Part shown: positions 22,894-34,345 of the stretch, piece after piece
Numbering within the stretch: the stretch's first letter is position 1
How the letters are laid out: each line of letters starts with the position of its first letter
Source: Zymoseptoria tritici IPO323
Lineage: Eukaryota; Ascomycota; Dothideomycetes; Mycosphaerellales; Mycosphaerellaceae
Length of the DNA: 64,000 nt
Direction of reading: 5' to 3'
NCBI RefSeq assembly: GCF_000219625.1
Contig: NC_018214.1
Span: 1,984,001-2,048,000, forward strand
Made by a program: the position numbers and the translations under genes
The notes under the pieces: model-generated
What the model saw: the letters and a program-made list of their open reading frames with translations, nothing else
Told to the model about the DNA's origin: nothing
Database searches by the model: none

Positions 22894-25800
22894 TAGTAAG
22901 TTAAAGGTAAGCAACCTCGAAAGAGGCATAGAACGGGAATATAGGAAGCTAAACTTTATTCGGAAGCTCGGGTAAATATAAGTAAAATTATCTCGAAGTT
23001 ATATAAAAGTAAAGGCTAGTACTACTTCGCCCTATCGTTAACTAGCGAAAGAACCTACCGCGGTCTTATAAATCTACACTTATTTATGTAGTTAAAAGAA
23101 ATTAGGAGGCATGCTTCTATATACTTTACTACTTACTAGAAGTCGGTAGCTTATACTTAGAAGGCAAAACGCTAACGATGCGCTAGCGTACGTAAGCTAT
23201 AATAACTCTATATCCTTCTAAGGTCTTAAGCTCTATCGGGTGCTAATTCTAATCTAGTACTATCTAGTGCGATTATTGCGCCTTCTTTAAGTAACTCGCC
23301 TAGCGTAATCTGCCGCTTTAAGTAATCTTATAATCTGCTCGATACTTAAGCGTATGTTAGGGATACTACTCTATAGTATAAGCGCAACGTCGACCGCAAA
23401 CTCCCCGTTATCGCGTATAGTACTTACTACGCTTCCTCTTAGGTTATCCCCTAGAGTCCGGTTCCTAACGATACTATTAATAAGGAGTTTGCGGGCTAAA
23501 CTAGTAGCTTATAGGCAGTAAGCTTATTAGCCTAGTATAGTATAGCATAACCCCCCTTACTAGTGCTAGCTATTAGTATAGACTAGCATACTAATAGTAT
23601 ACTAGTCCGAATAAGGTATGCTAGCTGTTACTAGAAGGTATTGTTTATAGTAGTAGTGTTGTTTATAGTAGTAAGGCTAGTAGATAAATTAAGTAGCTAT
23701 AGGCTTTATAAATATATTATTAATTGCTCTACTATAAATTAGCCTCTATAGCCGTTAAGAACGACTACTAGAAGGACTGTTCTTACATTATGTTATTAGT
23801 AAGGTAAGAAGCAACAACGTCCTCGTCGTCGAATGCCGGTATTAGTACTCTACTAGTTGTAGATAGCTTTAGTAGTAGGCTATAGATACTACGTAGGAAC
23901 GTACAAGCCTTAATAATGTTGCCGCCGAGCTATAAACGTCTATAAGTAATTATATCCCTATTACTACTAAATAAACGCTTAGGGTTGTCGCTTATTAAAG
24001 GGATTAAGAGGTAGTCGAATACTATTCGCGAGAGGTTTAGCTATTGCTTCCGGCGTTAATACTAGTATTACAAGTAATTAAAGGCTAGTAATGCCTTATT
24101 GTAGATACCGCTAATATATTAAGGGTCTAGTAATAGATTAGAGCTAAGGTATTTAGCTATCTTATTAATAACACTATTATTAGATCTATAAGAAGTCTTA
24201 AGCCTCTTATAGTTACGTAGAAGGTTATAAACAGACTCTTTAGCGGCCAGAGTAGATGCTCGTAGAGCGGCTAAAGAAGGTATAGCTATACCCTTATATT
24301 TACTCTAAATCTCTATTACTTATATATAAACGGTATTAGACTATCTAGCTTAAGATAGCTAAGTCTAATAGCTGTTAAACTATTACTTCTTATAGAGTAG
24401 ATTAAGGTAGACGGCGGCGTAGAGGATAGGCGTATTATTACACTTAGTATAGTACTTCTTAGCCTTCTTCTATAAGTAGTCGTAGCATTCCGAGATATAT
24501 TTAAACGTCGGATCCGTAGCTACGTCCTCGGCGAATTAGACTTTAAATCGGTTAATAGTGTCGAGGATAAAGCTAATAGTCGGATATTAGTTAAAGAGAT
24601 ACTGCTAATTGCCCTAAAAGTCTATAGTGCCGACCTTAAAGGTAGCTAGAGCGTCGTAGATCTTATCGAGTTATATCTAGTATTACGCCTTTAGCCGGTT
24701 TATTATTAATGCACTCTCTTGCTTATATTCCTTTAGCTAGCCCTTTATAAACTTCTTAAGCCTCTCTTTTAGCTCTAATACTCTTCTAATTATATAGTAG
24801 GTAGAGTTCTATCGCGTGTCGTTATCCTAAATAAGCTAAGAAGGTAGTTAGTAAGATATTAAAGAAGGTATAAGAAATAAGAAATAAGGTCGAAGATTAA
24901 GGGGTTACGGGAGCGCGGTAGCAGAAAGTCCCTTACGCGGGCCGCGTGCGGGGACTAATTATAAATTCGGAAATTAGTTAGTATAGACCTACTTTAAAAC
25001 TTACCTTTAGCTTATCGAATTACGCTAAAACTCTACTAATAACTATTATTGCGAATCGCTCTAGCCTCTACAGTAAGCCTCGAATAAACCTTATATTGTT
25101 ATATAGTATGCTAACCGCGCCTCTGTTAGTCTAGAATAACTCTACTACGTCTACCGCGCCCTTCTAGACCTTTGCTTCTAGCGTAGCTAACGCCTTACTA
25201 GCTCCCTTACCGAGTAATAACGTACGCGTATAGAGATTTGTAATATAGCCGAGATAGCGTAGTCTACGTAATGCCCTCTTTGCTACTAACTAGTTAGGGT
25301 GTAGCTCCTTTAGAATAAGGTCGACGAGGGCGTCGTTAGTACCGATGTTATCGTATATAAAGTATCCGAGTCGTCCCTTCTTATCTAAGCTATATTCCTT
25401 AATAACCTCTATTAGAGCGGCCGCCTCGTTAAGAGCTAACTTCGCACTATAGGTCCTTCTAAACGCTAACAATCGCTACTACTATACGCCTCTACTATCG
25501 ATAAAGTAAGCGAATACGCTAAGGATCGAGTAGTTGTTTAGCGACGTCTAGCTATTAAAGGATAGGTAAACACTACTAACTACGCTTCTTAGCTCGCTCT
25601 AAACTAACTACTTCTCGATCTCGTATGCCTCTATAATCTACCGCCGAATCGTCGATGCCGCTCGAGGTAATAGTCTACCTATTAAAGAGCTAAGGAACTT
25701 AATAAGGTCGCGGAAGTACTTATTCTCGACTATCCTAAAGGCAATATAGTAATACACTATCTAGCATATAAGAAGGTCCTTAAATTTAGTAAGGGCATAC

Positions 25801-26473
25801 TACTTAGTAAGCTATTAATATACTACACCTTCTATAAAGGACGTCTTAATAGCTAATACTCTAACAACTGCCTCGCTAGTTACTTAGTTAAGCCGGTGCT
25901 TATTATATAGATAATTAAGTAATAAGCTATTACTATTATAATAGTATAGTAACACCTGCTCGTAGCTAGACTTCTTATACTAGTAATAGTAGAAGTACCT
26001 CCTCGAGTCCTTAGAGCTTATTAACGCCTTACTAGCCTTCTAGATAGATAATGTTAGCTTACGGCTCTTGCTAGTCTTAACGAGGGCTAAGTATCGAGTA
26101 TATTTAATATTATTAATAAGGAAGGTGTCCTTCTTAAGCTCTATATTAAAGCGAGGGTTTAATAAACAGAGCGTAATCTTATCGGTTACTAGCTTAGCTC
26201 TAAATAGCGAGAATATAGTAATAGATAGAACAATAGTGTTGTTAGATAACTAGATAACTATACTATTATAGACTCGATATAGAGGTTGTAGAGTCTGCTA
26301 TTATATAGTGTAATAACACCCCTATAGCCCTATACTATAGCATCTTAATAGCAGTAGCATAGTATAAACAACACTGCTAATGCTAGCTAATAACACTAAG
26401 AGCTATGCTATTTATGCTAACAAGATGCTAATGCCAGCTATGCTAATAGCGTGCCAGGCTAACAAGCTCACTG
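22894..26473 (-). mobile_element. hAT copy 3 (uninterrupted, 3,580 bp)
   Basis: Complete copy without secondary insertions. Its right end (minus-strand CAGTGAGCTTG) lies inside the coding region of BTB gene 2. The last ~70 bp next to that gene retain more CpA/TpG than the rest, so RIP fades out at the boundary. Confidence 0.85.
25290..25472 (-). pseudogene. hAT transposase fragment (copy 3)
   Basis: 60 open codons ending ... GRLGYFIYDNIGTNDALVDL followed by ILKELHPN, a motif found in the RNase H-like core of fungal hAT transposases. Reading on through RIP stops gives a continuation with RRLRYLGYITNLY, also typical of the family. The frame is closed at both sides by TAG/TAA; no active transposase can be made. 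Confidence 0.8.
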
Positions 26474-27001
26474 CTTGTGGGACCTCGAAAGCCTTAGTCG
26501 CTAGAGGGGCGAGAGTTTCATCGTCTTGTACAAAGGGAGCAATGTCGTCTGCAAACTTTGCATTTGCGAGGGCGTTCAATCCGGTGATGAAGTATTTGTC
26601 CGCAATGATTGCCATGTCGATGTGGAAAGAGCCTTCCCCGAGGTGTTTGTCTGGATTGGCGTTCGGCAGGACATAGTCGTAGCTGAAGTGGTAGAGGTAG
26701 TGCACGAGGGACTCGACATGTATCTCCTCATGCTCGGACAGGTCGAGAACGCCTTCGCTGGACTCCTGTTGCTGCGATCAGCACGGTAAGCACCGGGAGA
26801 AGAATCCGTTCTCCTTCAATATCTAACCTTGAATGTGCCATGGCAGCACTTCTTTAACACATCTGAGTGCACCGCAAGCACGAACTTGTGCACTTTCCAT
26901 TTGATCTCACCACACTTGACAGTAAAGTCGGAGAAAAGATCACTGTTGTGGTAGCTCGAGAACTGATCGCACAGCCCGGCTTTGGTATCTGTCATGTCCA
27001 T
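26474..27001 (-). pseudogene. BTB/POZ protein, cluster gene 2, truncated by the hAT array
   Basis: Exon 1 is 27001-26828 (58 codons) and exon 2 starts at 26771 (acceptor CGCAG). It has the same BTB layout as its neighbours (LFSDFTVKCGEIKWKVHKFV, VLDLSEHEE, AIIADKYFITGL). The coding sequence runs intact to 26474, around residues AFEVPQA, and then enters the right end of hAT copy 3; the roughly 50-70 C-terminal residues present in the paralogues are missing. The read-through adds a short foreign tail (about 20 residues). The lost 3' end is not found at the other side of the array. Confidence 0.85.
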
Positions 27002-27482
27002 TGCTGTGCGGCCAGGGAGAGTCGGCGGAGTGGATGTTGTGTGGAAAGTTCGGCGACGGAGAAAGAAGCCAGGGAGACCGCGAAGCTGGAAGGAGCTAGA
27101 CCCGATTTGGATGCGTGTCGGGGGTGAAGTGAATGAATTTCACATGAGAATTTCCGGAATGGTTCGTCGCAGAATTCTACTTGAAGTCTTTTGCAACTAC
27201 GGAGCCCCATCTGATTTCATCTCGGGAGTAGAAACGATAAATCACAGTGCTGAGGCTCTTGAGCCAAATTAGCATCGACCGCTGTCTGAATTATCTTTGT
27301 CGCAAATGGGCCACGTACCTGAGTACGGAAGCCGCAAGACTGGTGGCTCTCCCGGCCTCTGGAATGTCCGAGTCTCGCACTGCACCGGTAGATTGTCCTC
27401 TCTCCCACCCGGCCAGGCCTCGGTACCTGAGATCGAAGCGCTCCGGCGAAGTGGTGAATCAGTCAATCGCCGATCCGGGACT

Positions 27483-28192
27483 TCAGTGTCGTGCTCCTGC
27501 TCTCGTTGCCTTTGCTTCTGCCTCCCTCAGCTTCTTTTGCATTGCGAGAAAGATGTCTGCCGCAAACTCGGCCTGAAGGCGCATCGTCTGTAATATTGCT
27601 TCGCCTGAAAACTGTCCCGGGTCGAGCTCAATGACAGCATTAACAAGGTGGCTCCGCATCTTCGTGGTTGCATGTGGGCTGTTGTATGCCTTCAGTGCTA
27701 CTTCGGCGAGTACTGCATACTTCTCTTCCTCGAAAAGCTCGTCCAGGCTCTCAGAGAACTTCCGTTCTGCGAGCGCAACGAGACCGGGAACAAGATACTT
27801 GTCCCCCATAATCACCATGTCGACGTGGAGCAGGAGATCTTCGAGGTAGGTGGTGCTGCCCCAGCCTATGATGTTGTATGTCCAGTTATAGAGGTAGTAG
27901 ATGAAGTTTTCGACTTCCGTGATGCTGTATTCCGACAAGTCGAGGATGCCGTCCTTTGCCTCCTTAAAGTTGTGTTAGTCGACTTCGTACAAACGCAGAA
28001 GCTACATACCTTGAACTCGCCACTGCAAGACGCCTCAAGCACATCAGAATGGACAGATAACACGAATTTGTGTACCTTCCACGTGCGCACTCCGCAGGAA
28101 ATTGTGAAGTCGGAAAGCCTGTCGTTGTCGTAGTACTTCGCAAAACGCTCGCGGAAGGCGCTCCTGCTTTCTTCGTCGTCCAAAGACGCCAT
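27483..28192 (-). CDS. BTB/POZ domain protein, cluster gene 3
   Basis: Exons 28192-28010 and 27962-27483 (donor GTATGT, branch CTAAC, acceptor TTTAAG), 220 residues. BTB core from about residue 23 (RLSDFTISCGVRTWKVHKFV, LSVHSDVLEASC); exon 2 begins EAKDGILDLSEYSITEVENF and includes VIMGDKYLVPGLVALAERKF. The C-terminus is a charged helix (MQKKLREAEAKATRAGARH). The intron sits exactly after the FK residues, as in all five paralogues. No further domain. The role is inferred from the fold only: homo- or hetero-oligomerisation, possibly ubiquitin-ligase adaptor. Confidence 0.87.
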
Positions 28193-28675
28193 GATGTACC
28201 GGCTGCCACTGGAGGATGAGATGCGGTGGTTGTTGATCAAAAGTTGGAAGTCTTGGGAGTCTTGATGAGGCTTTGGGGTTACTGAGCGAGGATGCGCTTT
28301 GGAGTGAAGCGAATGGAAGCCACATGAGAAGTCTTCAGGTTGATCCTGTCTTCCAGCAGCCTGCCACGTGAGACATTCTGCGCAACTTCCAGACATTGTA
28401 CCTTACAAGGTGAAGTGTGACCAGAGGCATATGTGCTCGAGAAGGAAGGTGCATCCGGGAGTCGTGCGATGTGATGGAGCTAAAGTGGAATTGAGGTATC
28501 CTCCGATGTATGCAAGCCACGCAAATCTCCTCGTGCAGGTCTTCCATTCTCGAGCCCCGCTGGCGCATCTCTGGTCCGTCAAGATGATGTGAAGAGCTGC
28601 CGCCGTATCTCATTCTCATGCGCCGGCAGCGTGCGCTCGCTGCTTCAGCTTCAATCGGCGCGGCGCTGGGCAAAC

Positions 28676-29370
28676 TTAGTCCCATGCGCCCCATCCATCA
28701 TGCGATCTCGTGGACCTCTCAGACCTCTCAGCTTTCTTTGACATCGCCAAGGCAATGTCAGTGGCAAACTCGCCTTGAGTACGCATCGCCTGCAGCACTT
28801 CCTTTGACTCCATCTTTTTCTCCTCCACTACCGCGTTGACGATGTTGCTGCGCATGTCTGCAATAATGTCCGGGCTATCGTAGGCTTTCAACGCTAATTC
28901 GGCAAGCTCTTCGTCGTCTTCCAGATCGGAGAGGCAGAACTCGAAGAGCTCTTTTGCAACCGTCACTAGTCCTGTGACCAAGTACTTGTCGGCGAGTAGT
29001 GCCATGTCGATGTGAAAGCAAAGGTCCTCGAAGATGCTTGTGTCGTCCGCCAGTTTATACTCCCAATGGTACAGAAAGTAGACCAGAGCCTCGACCTCTT
29101 CGACAGCATGCTCCGATAGATCAAGAATGCCTTCTTGCGCTTCCTGAAAAGGCGTCAGCAGCAGCACCACCACGATTCTGACTGTCCACTCACTTTAAAG
29201 GCACTCTGGCAGCATTTCTTCAGGACGTCGGAATGGATGGACATGACAAATCTGTGGACTTTCCATTCTGTGGAGTCACATTTGATGATGAAGTCGGAGT
29301 AGGTGTCGTCGTCGTAATATTCCGCAAATCGAGCCCGAAGAGTGTCTCGCGCGTCCTGGTCCAGATCCAT
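28676..29370 (-). CDS. BTB/POZ domain protein, cluster gene 4
   Basis: Exons 29370-29194 and 29143-28676 (donor GTGAGT, acceptor TTTTCAG), 214 residues. BTB core TYSDFIIKCDSTEWKVHRFV and MSIHSDVLKKCC; exon 2 starts EAQEGILDLSEHAVEEVEAL and contains DMALLADKYLVTGLVTVAKE. It is the closest in sequence to gene 1 within exon 2. The chosen start MDLDQD matches the length of the other N-termini; an ATG 48 bp further upstream (29418) is possible but adds residues not shared by paralogues. Confidence 0.87.
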
Positions 29371-29851
29371 GGCTAGAGTCTGACAATGGTGTGGCTTTAG
29401 ACGGAACAGAGCTGTCAATCAAGCACAGCTGAGGTGAAGACAGCCAAGCCTAATTTGGGTCTGACGGTGAAGTGGAGTGGGTAGTAATTGGTGTTCACGA
29501 ATAGGTCGACTGCCACGATGTTTTCAGCAGCCAGTCACAAGCGAGCGTATCGACGACCATAAACCGCTGATCAGAAGCTGTGACTGCCAGTCGCATACAT
29601 TCGAACAAGCGCGCGCACATGTCAGACTGACAGGGAGATGACTTGGGAGATTGTGATGGCTGCATGATGATATTTGGAGTACCCGCCGCCTCGATGGCAA
29701 CTGTGAGAGAGCTGTACTTACAGGTAGCCTTTCGATCGGAGACGATGCCAACATCCACGAATTTCACATCTCGTACGCCTTCAGTCATCAAAGTCGTGCC
29801 TGCCACAGCAATGATGCGGCTGAGATGAAGTCCACTTCATGCCCTAGCCGT

Positions 29852-30675
29852 TCACCAGCCATCATCAGAATCCTGTATGATGGAGGATCGCTCCCACCCT
29901 GCACGAGAACGACAGGCACCGCAACCATGGCAGCTCACGAATGCGGTATTGTCCGAGAAGACATAAGAGAAGATACGGCCGCAGTCGCAGCAGCAACGTA
30001 TCCTCTGAGTTGTTGCAGCAGGGACTGCGTTGCCGAGAGACTTAGTGCGCAGCGCCTTGGTAACTCGAAGAGAAAGTTCTGGATAGTCGAGCATCGTAGC
30101 TTCCAATTCACCGCTCATGGTGGGAGATTGGTCGTTGACGATCATGTCCACGATCACACTCTTGATATTCTCCGTCGGAGACCCAAAGTCAAACGACAGT
30201 GCAGCTGCCTCCGCGAAGTCTTTTGGCTTGCACTTGTGCTCCAGCGTCGCTTTGACTTTCGTGACTGCAAGATTCTGGAGCAGCGGGATGTTGTACTTGT
30301 CGGCCAATACCGCGAGGTGGACGTGGATTGCGGGCGTAGAGGAGAATGCAGACTCGTAGTCTTTGGCATCGTAGTTGAAATTATACATGTATTCGACGAA
30401 GGCCGTGATGACATCCTCGTGGTATTCGGACCAGTCGAGCGTCATTTCCGTCGCTTCCTACCAGGCATGTTAGCACGAGTCCTGAGGTCGGAAGCGATCG
30501 TGATGCTCACCTTGAAATCTCCCGAGCACATTGCCTTAAGCACGTCCGAATGCATGGCAAGGACGAAACGGTGCACCTTCCAGATCAGGCCGTCCGCGAT
30601 GATAGTGAAGTCGCTTGTCACGCTGCAGAACTGCATCTCCGACAGCATCGCCAGCTTATCTTTGTCTGTCGCCAT
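29852..30675 (-). CDS. BTB/POZ domain protein, cluster gene 5, with Cys-rich C-terminus
   Basis: Exons 30675-30511 and 30457-29852 (donor GTGAGC, acceptor GGTAG), 256 residues. The BTB core is shorter at the N-terminus (VTSDFTIIADGLIWKVHRFV, LAMHSDVLKAMC) and exon 2 begins EATEMTLDWSEYHEDVITAF. It is the most diverged member. Unlike the other four it extends about 40 residues at the C-terminus with a cysteine cluster (RCCCDCGRIFSYVF ... CHGCGACRSR) that could bind zinc; alternatively a further intron removes part of it. Same strand and same intron position as the rest of the cluster. Confidence 0.82.
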
Positions 30676-31506
30676 GTCAATGTGTTATCGCTGTGCGAGC
30701 GTGGACCAGTCTTGGTTGGTGTCGAGCGCGAAAAACATGGCGAACGCTGAGCAAGTTTGGAGGCTGAAACAATAGCGCTCCCAACCGCCGGGGTGAGCCA
30801 CACGGCGACAACCGGAGTGTCGCCGATAGGAAGTGAGGTGAAATCATAGCTGATGTTAGCAAGACGATCACGCCCCGCTTTGTTATGTTGCCGTCTCAAT
30901 CCCAAACCAGCAGGTCTGCGAGCTGCGACCCGTGGCTCGTGCGGAATCACTCGCCAGATGTAATGTCACTTGCGAGTTGGGTGAGAAATTTCAAGCACTG
31001 TCAAGTCTTTACGGCGAATTGAAAGAGAGATAATAACGAACCCGATACTTACAGACGTGAAACCCGATCGACTTGAATGTTCGAATTCAAATTAGCTCGT
31101 AGCTTCATTACACATTTAAGAAGCAGAAAGAGCTGAAGTCTGCATCCTCGCGCCTAGTCCTCCTCAAGTACCAGTAATCCCCGAAAGGCCCGAAATCTGC
31201 ATTCCTCATCACCTCGAGCGGCTCAAGAAGGCGCAGTATCAACGTTGGTCGGATCGTTCGCAAGCACGGTCTCGCTCGCTCGGGGTCAAGGTATCGGGAA
31301 ACAAGTTCGGAACATCGCTCGCGGGGTAGTATATCGTAACAGGAGGGAAAACAACAAAGCGCCACTCGTGTGTCTCGGTCGGGGGAAACGTACGTTGAAC
31401 ATCGAACCGAAGGAAATCGAATCGAACCGAGCCTAGGAAACTGCAATAAAGTCAAGCAACGTCAGTCTTTCAATCATCTCGGTCGTGTAGAGGTTGTCGG
31501 GTAGCG
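30676..31506. other. Intergenic, end of the BTB cluster
   Basis: No recognisable gene. It lies upstream of BTB gene 5 and downstream of the TFIIS gene. Confidence 0.45.
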
Positions 31507-32621
31507 CTAACACTTCCACCTGTTGCCGCAGAGAGTGCACTCGCAGAATGTCGTGAGCGGTTCGTCGGCGGATCGGGTTTGAGCTTGTGAGTAGGACACG
31601 GCGCTGCCCTTGCATTTGCCGCAGGTCATGCTGCAGAAGGTCAGCATCATTATCTTTAAACGCAAAGAAGACCCTGCACCATCTGCCGTTCGAGAGACGA
31701 GCAGAAAGTGCAGGGTCGGATCGAGGTCAGCAAAGACGTACGTTGTTGAGATGGCCTTGGCCTCCTTTGGTGTCATGGACTTGTTCATGTTCTCCTTCTC
31801 GATCAGGGCATCTTCTGCACGCTTCTCAGCGGACTTGAGTTCCTCAGAGGTCATTGCCACTGTGGACTGTCAGTATGACAAATGTCAGGCCTTCCACCCG
31901 CCATCCGAAGCTTACCGAACTTCTCCGGCGGAATCTCCTCGCTAAAGACATTCTTTCGCAGTAACGTGTTGCTCCTCATCTTGAGGTTCTGGAACAAGCT
32001 TCGCATCTTCGTCTTGTACTCGGCATTCGTCTCCCGCTTGAAGTGCTCGAACGCCGCAACTTCCACTTTCCGCGCTACAGTGAGCACTGCGTCGGGCGAC
32101 TCCTTAGACATGAACGCGATGCCGTCGTACATCAGCTTCAGACATCCGTCGCGCACCGCGTCGCCAGTGATCTTGTGGTCTACACCGTCCGCTCCTGTGT
32201 TGCGCTTCTCCGGATCGACCTTACTCTGTCTCGGCACAGATGCTGGCTCTTTCTTCACCTCTGATTTGGAGCCATTCGGCGCCGGACTGCTTGTACCGCT
32301 ACTCCGTCCGTTGGCCGCCCCATTGAGAGCCTTATTTGCTGGTGCGGGACTGCTATCTGGCCGCTTCTTCTTCGACTGCACCTCTTGCTTCCACCTGTTC
32401 ACCAGCCGAGTCGCTGTCTCGCTCACTTTGGGATCCTTGTTCTGTCGTAATTTTGTGACGGCCACGCCGATTTTCGACTGTCGCAGGAGGTCCTCGGTCG
32501 CTTTGAAGGTCTCGAGTGGCGCAAGAATGTTCAAGAGGGAGCTGGGAGGGTCGCCGGAGTCTGCGGCCTTTGCGATCTGCTTTGCGACTTCGTGGAGCTG
32601 CTTGGGATCCATGGTTGCCAT
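31507..32621 (-). CDS. Transcription elongation factor S-II (TFIIS)
   Basis: Three exons, 32621-31916, 31859-31742 and 31630-31507, 315 residues (the usual size). Nuclear factor that rescues backtracked RNA polymerase II by stimulating transcript cleavage. The N-terminal LW/domain I (about 1-80) is followed by a Ser/Pro/Lys linker, the central domain II (about 155-245, [49 protein letters not shown]) and the C-terminal zinc ribbon (CGKCK ... [22 protein letters not shown]). The essential acidic hairpin pair Asp-Glu in RSADEP is intact. Splicing at GTAAGC ... CCACAG and GTACGT ... CTGCAG restores the family sequence exactly. The ATG at 32612 (MDPKQL) is an alternative start. Confidence 0.94.
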
Positions 32622-32891
32622 TTTGACGAGGACTGGCGCGTCCTATTCAGTTTCGGTGAAGTGACAGCGATGAGTAAGAGGCGTCGAGCGTCGTTGATCG
32701 GTAGAGTGTTGGCGTGCGAGGATGAGGCTTTTGTACAGGTGGATGTTTGTGAGATGGTTTGCGCAAGAGCACACGCGAGGTCTGGAGAAGCGGCAGCCAG
32801 CCCGCGCTAAGCAATTTAAAGCCGAACCTATAGAACTATAGCTCCTTCCCGCACATGATGAAAGTGAAGACGTCCGACGACTCATTGCAAG
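32622..32891. promoter_or_regulatory. Shared divergent promoter region of TFIIS and RRF1
   Basis: 270 bp separate the start codons of two divergently transcribed housekeeping genes, so they must share this upstream region. No specific factor site was identified. Confidence 0.5.
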
Positions 32892-33824
32892 ATGAATATT
32901 CGATGCGCCATCGCGCGTGCGGAAACAGCTGTCAGACCGGCTCTGTCAGCCAGATATCGGTTCATGTCAGTTCTCGATCTCTCCCTTCGATCCGATGGAT
33001 TACTGACGGGACAAAGTACCAGCCAAAGCACATTGGCAAGCTCCTGCAAACATAGCTCACAGCTATGCGGGTCAGCGATACCGCAATCAAGCACTCGAGC
33101 CTTCTCAACGACACCTCATCTCCTCAAGAAGGGTGGCAAGCCATCAAAGGAAGAGAAGCAACCGTCGTCTAGCTCCGCCCCTACCGATGACCCCTTCGAT
33201 CTCACCAACCTCGAATCCGACATCGCTGCTACGATCGAGAAGCTCAAGAATGATCTTTCAAAGCTTCGTGCCGGAGGACGCTTCAATCCGGAAACTCTAG
33301 AGAACCTTCGAGTTCAGCCGGACAAGGCTTCGAATCAGACGGTGAAGTTGAGTGATGTGGCTCAGGTCATACCGAAGGGCCGAACGGTGCATGTCCTAGC
33401 AGGAGAGAAAGATGTGCGCCCCCTTTCCGTATAAGCTTGCTGTACGGCATGATGCTGACCGCCTATACAGCATGTAAAACCAATCTCTACAGCGATACAA
33501 TCTTCCAACCTCTCGCTCACGCCCCAACCCGATCCCACGGGCCCCAACCCGCTCCTACTACTTCTCCAAATCCCCCCACCCACCGCGGAATCTCGGAAAG
33601 CTGTTGTTGCAGAAGCAGCGAAAGCAGGCGAGAAAGCAAGCACAGCCGTCCGGGATGCAAGGGGCAAGCAGCAGAAGAAACTGCGTGCAATGCAAGTTGG
33701 AAAGGCTGCGAGGCCGGATGATCTGAAAAAGGCGGGAACGCTCATGGAGAAAGCGGTGGAGAAGGGCGCGGCGGAGGTCAAGAAAGTGGTTGATAATGCA
33801 AAGAAGGTTTTGGAAAGCGGCTGA
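32892..33824 (+). CDS. Mitochondrial ribosome recycling factor
   Basis: Two exons, 32892-33413 and 33471-33824 (donor GTGCGC, branch CTGAC, acceptor TACAG), 291 residues. Separates mitoribosomal subunits after termination. The first ~75 residues are Arg/Ser/Thr-rich and end in RAFSTTPHLLKK, a typical mitochondrial targeting sequence. The RRF core follows: IAATIEKLKNDLSKLRAGGRFNPETLENLRVQ, then after splicing DHVKPISTAIQSSNLSLTPQ with TAESRKAVVAEAAKAGEKA and a C-terminal helix (KKAGTLMEKAVEKGAAEVKKV). Without the intron removed the frame stops at 33434, so the spliced model is preferred. Confidence 0.93.
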
Positions 33825-34345
33825 AGCATAGTGATCGATCTATGGTGGCCATATGCTGGGGGGCCACGATCTCGTGGGGCTGTGTTGGATCTTGCTGTCA
33901 GCTACAAAAGAGCTGCAAGAATCAGCTGGTACCTCGCGGACACTATTTGTCATGCTTGGGCTCTGATTTTCCATGGAGTATATGGCCAGGCTCCTGGGGT
34001 CATGCGGCCATGCATGGAGTGGACGACAGAGAGAACTCGAAATGCCGGCATCTTCGAGTCGATCGTCTTTGAGATCATCAGCTTCTTCCTGCGACCACCA
34101 ATGAAAGGCAAAGTCCAATACAGTATGTGTAACGGGAGCCCCTCAACCAAGTTCGGCGACAACGTGCTACATTTTCTTTGTCACGCAAGCCGCGGCGATT
34201 CATTGTCTGGCTGACGACGCATACAACATCTTCAATGACCGCGGCCCGAGCTCTTCTTTGTCCATATGGTGATTTCCACCCGACATCTTAAGGTTGGTCT
34301 CTGAAGGACACACCTTGACTCAACGGACAAACCTAAGGGTGGAAC
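33825..34345. other. Intergenic
   Basis: No gene recognised. Open frames of about 70-130 codons on both strands lack domain or composition support. Confidence 0.45.

Larger units (their letters stand above)
7987..26473 (-). mobile_element. Head-to-tail array of three RIP-mutated hAT transposons with nested insertions
   Basis: Three copies (7987-12359, 12373-22880, 22894-26473) lie in direct orientation. Removing the secondary insertions and their target duplications leaves exactly 3,580 bp in each. Ends fit hAT elements: the right end, on the minus strand, reads CAGTGAGCTTGTT, and the left end TAGTAAG is what CAGTGAG becomes after CpA/TpG to TpA changes. The transposase relic is on the minus strand. 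Flanks do not form a matching 8-bp target duplication (TCGAAGTG left, CTTGTGGG right). Differences between copies are almost only transitions; CpA and TpG are rare and TpA abundant, the footprint of RIP on both strands. Confidence 0.85.
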
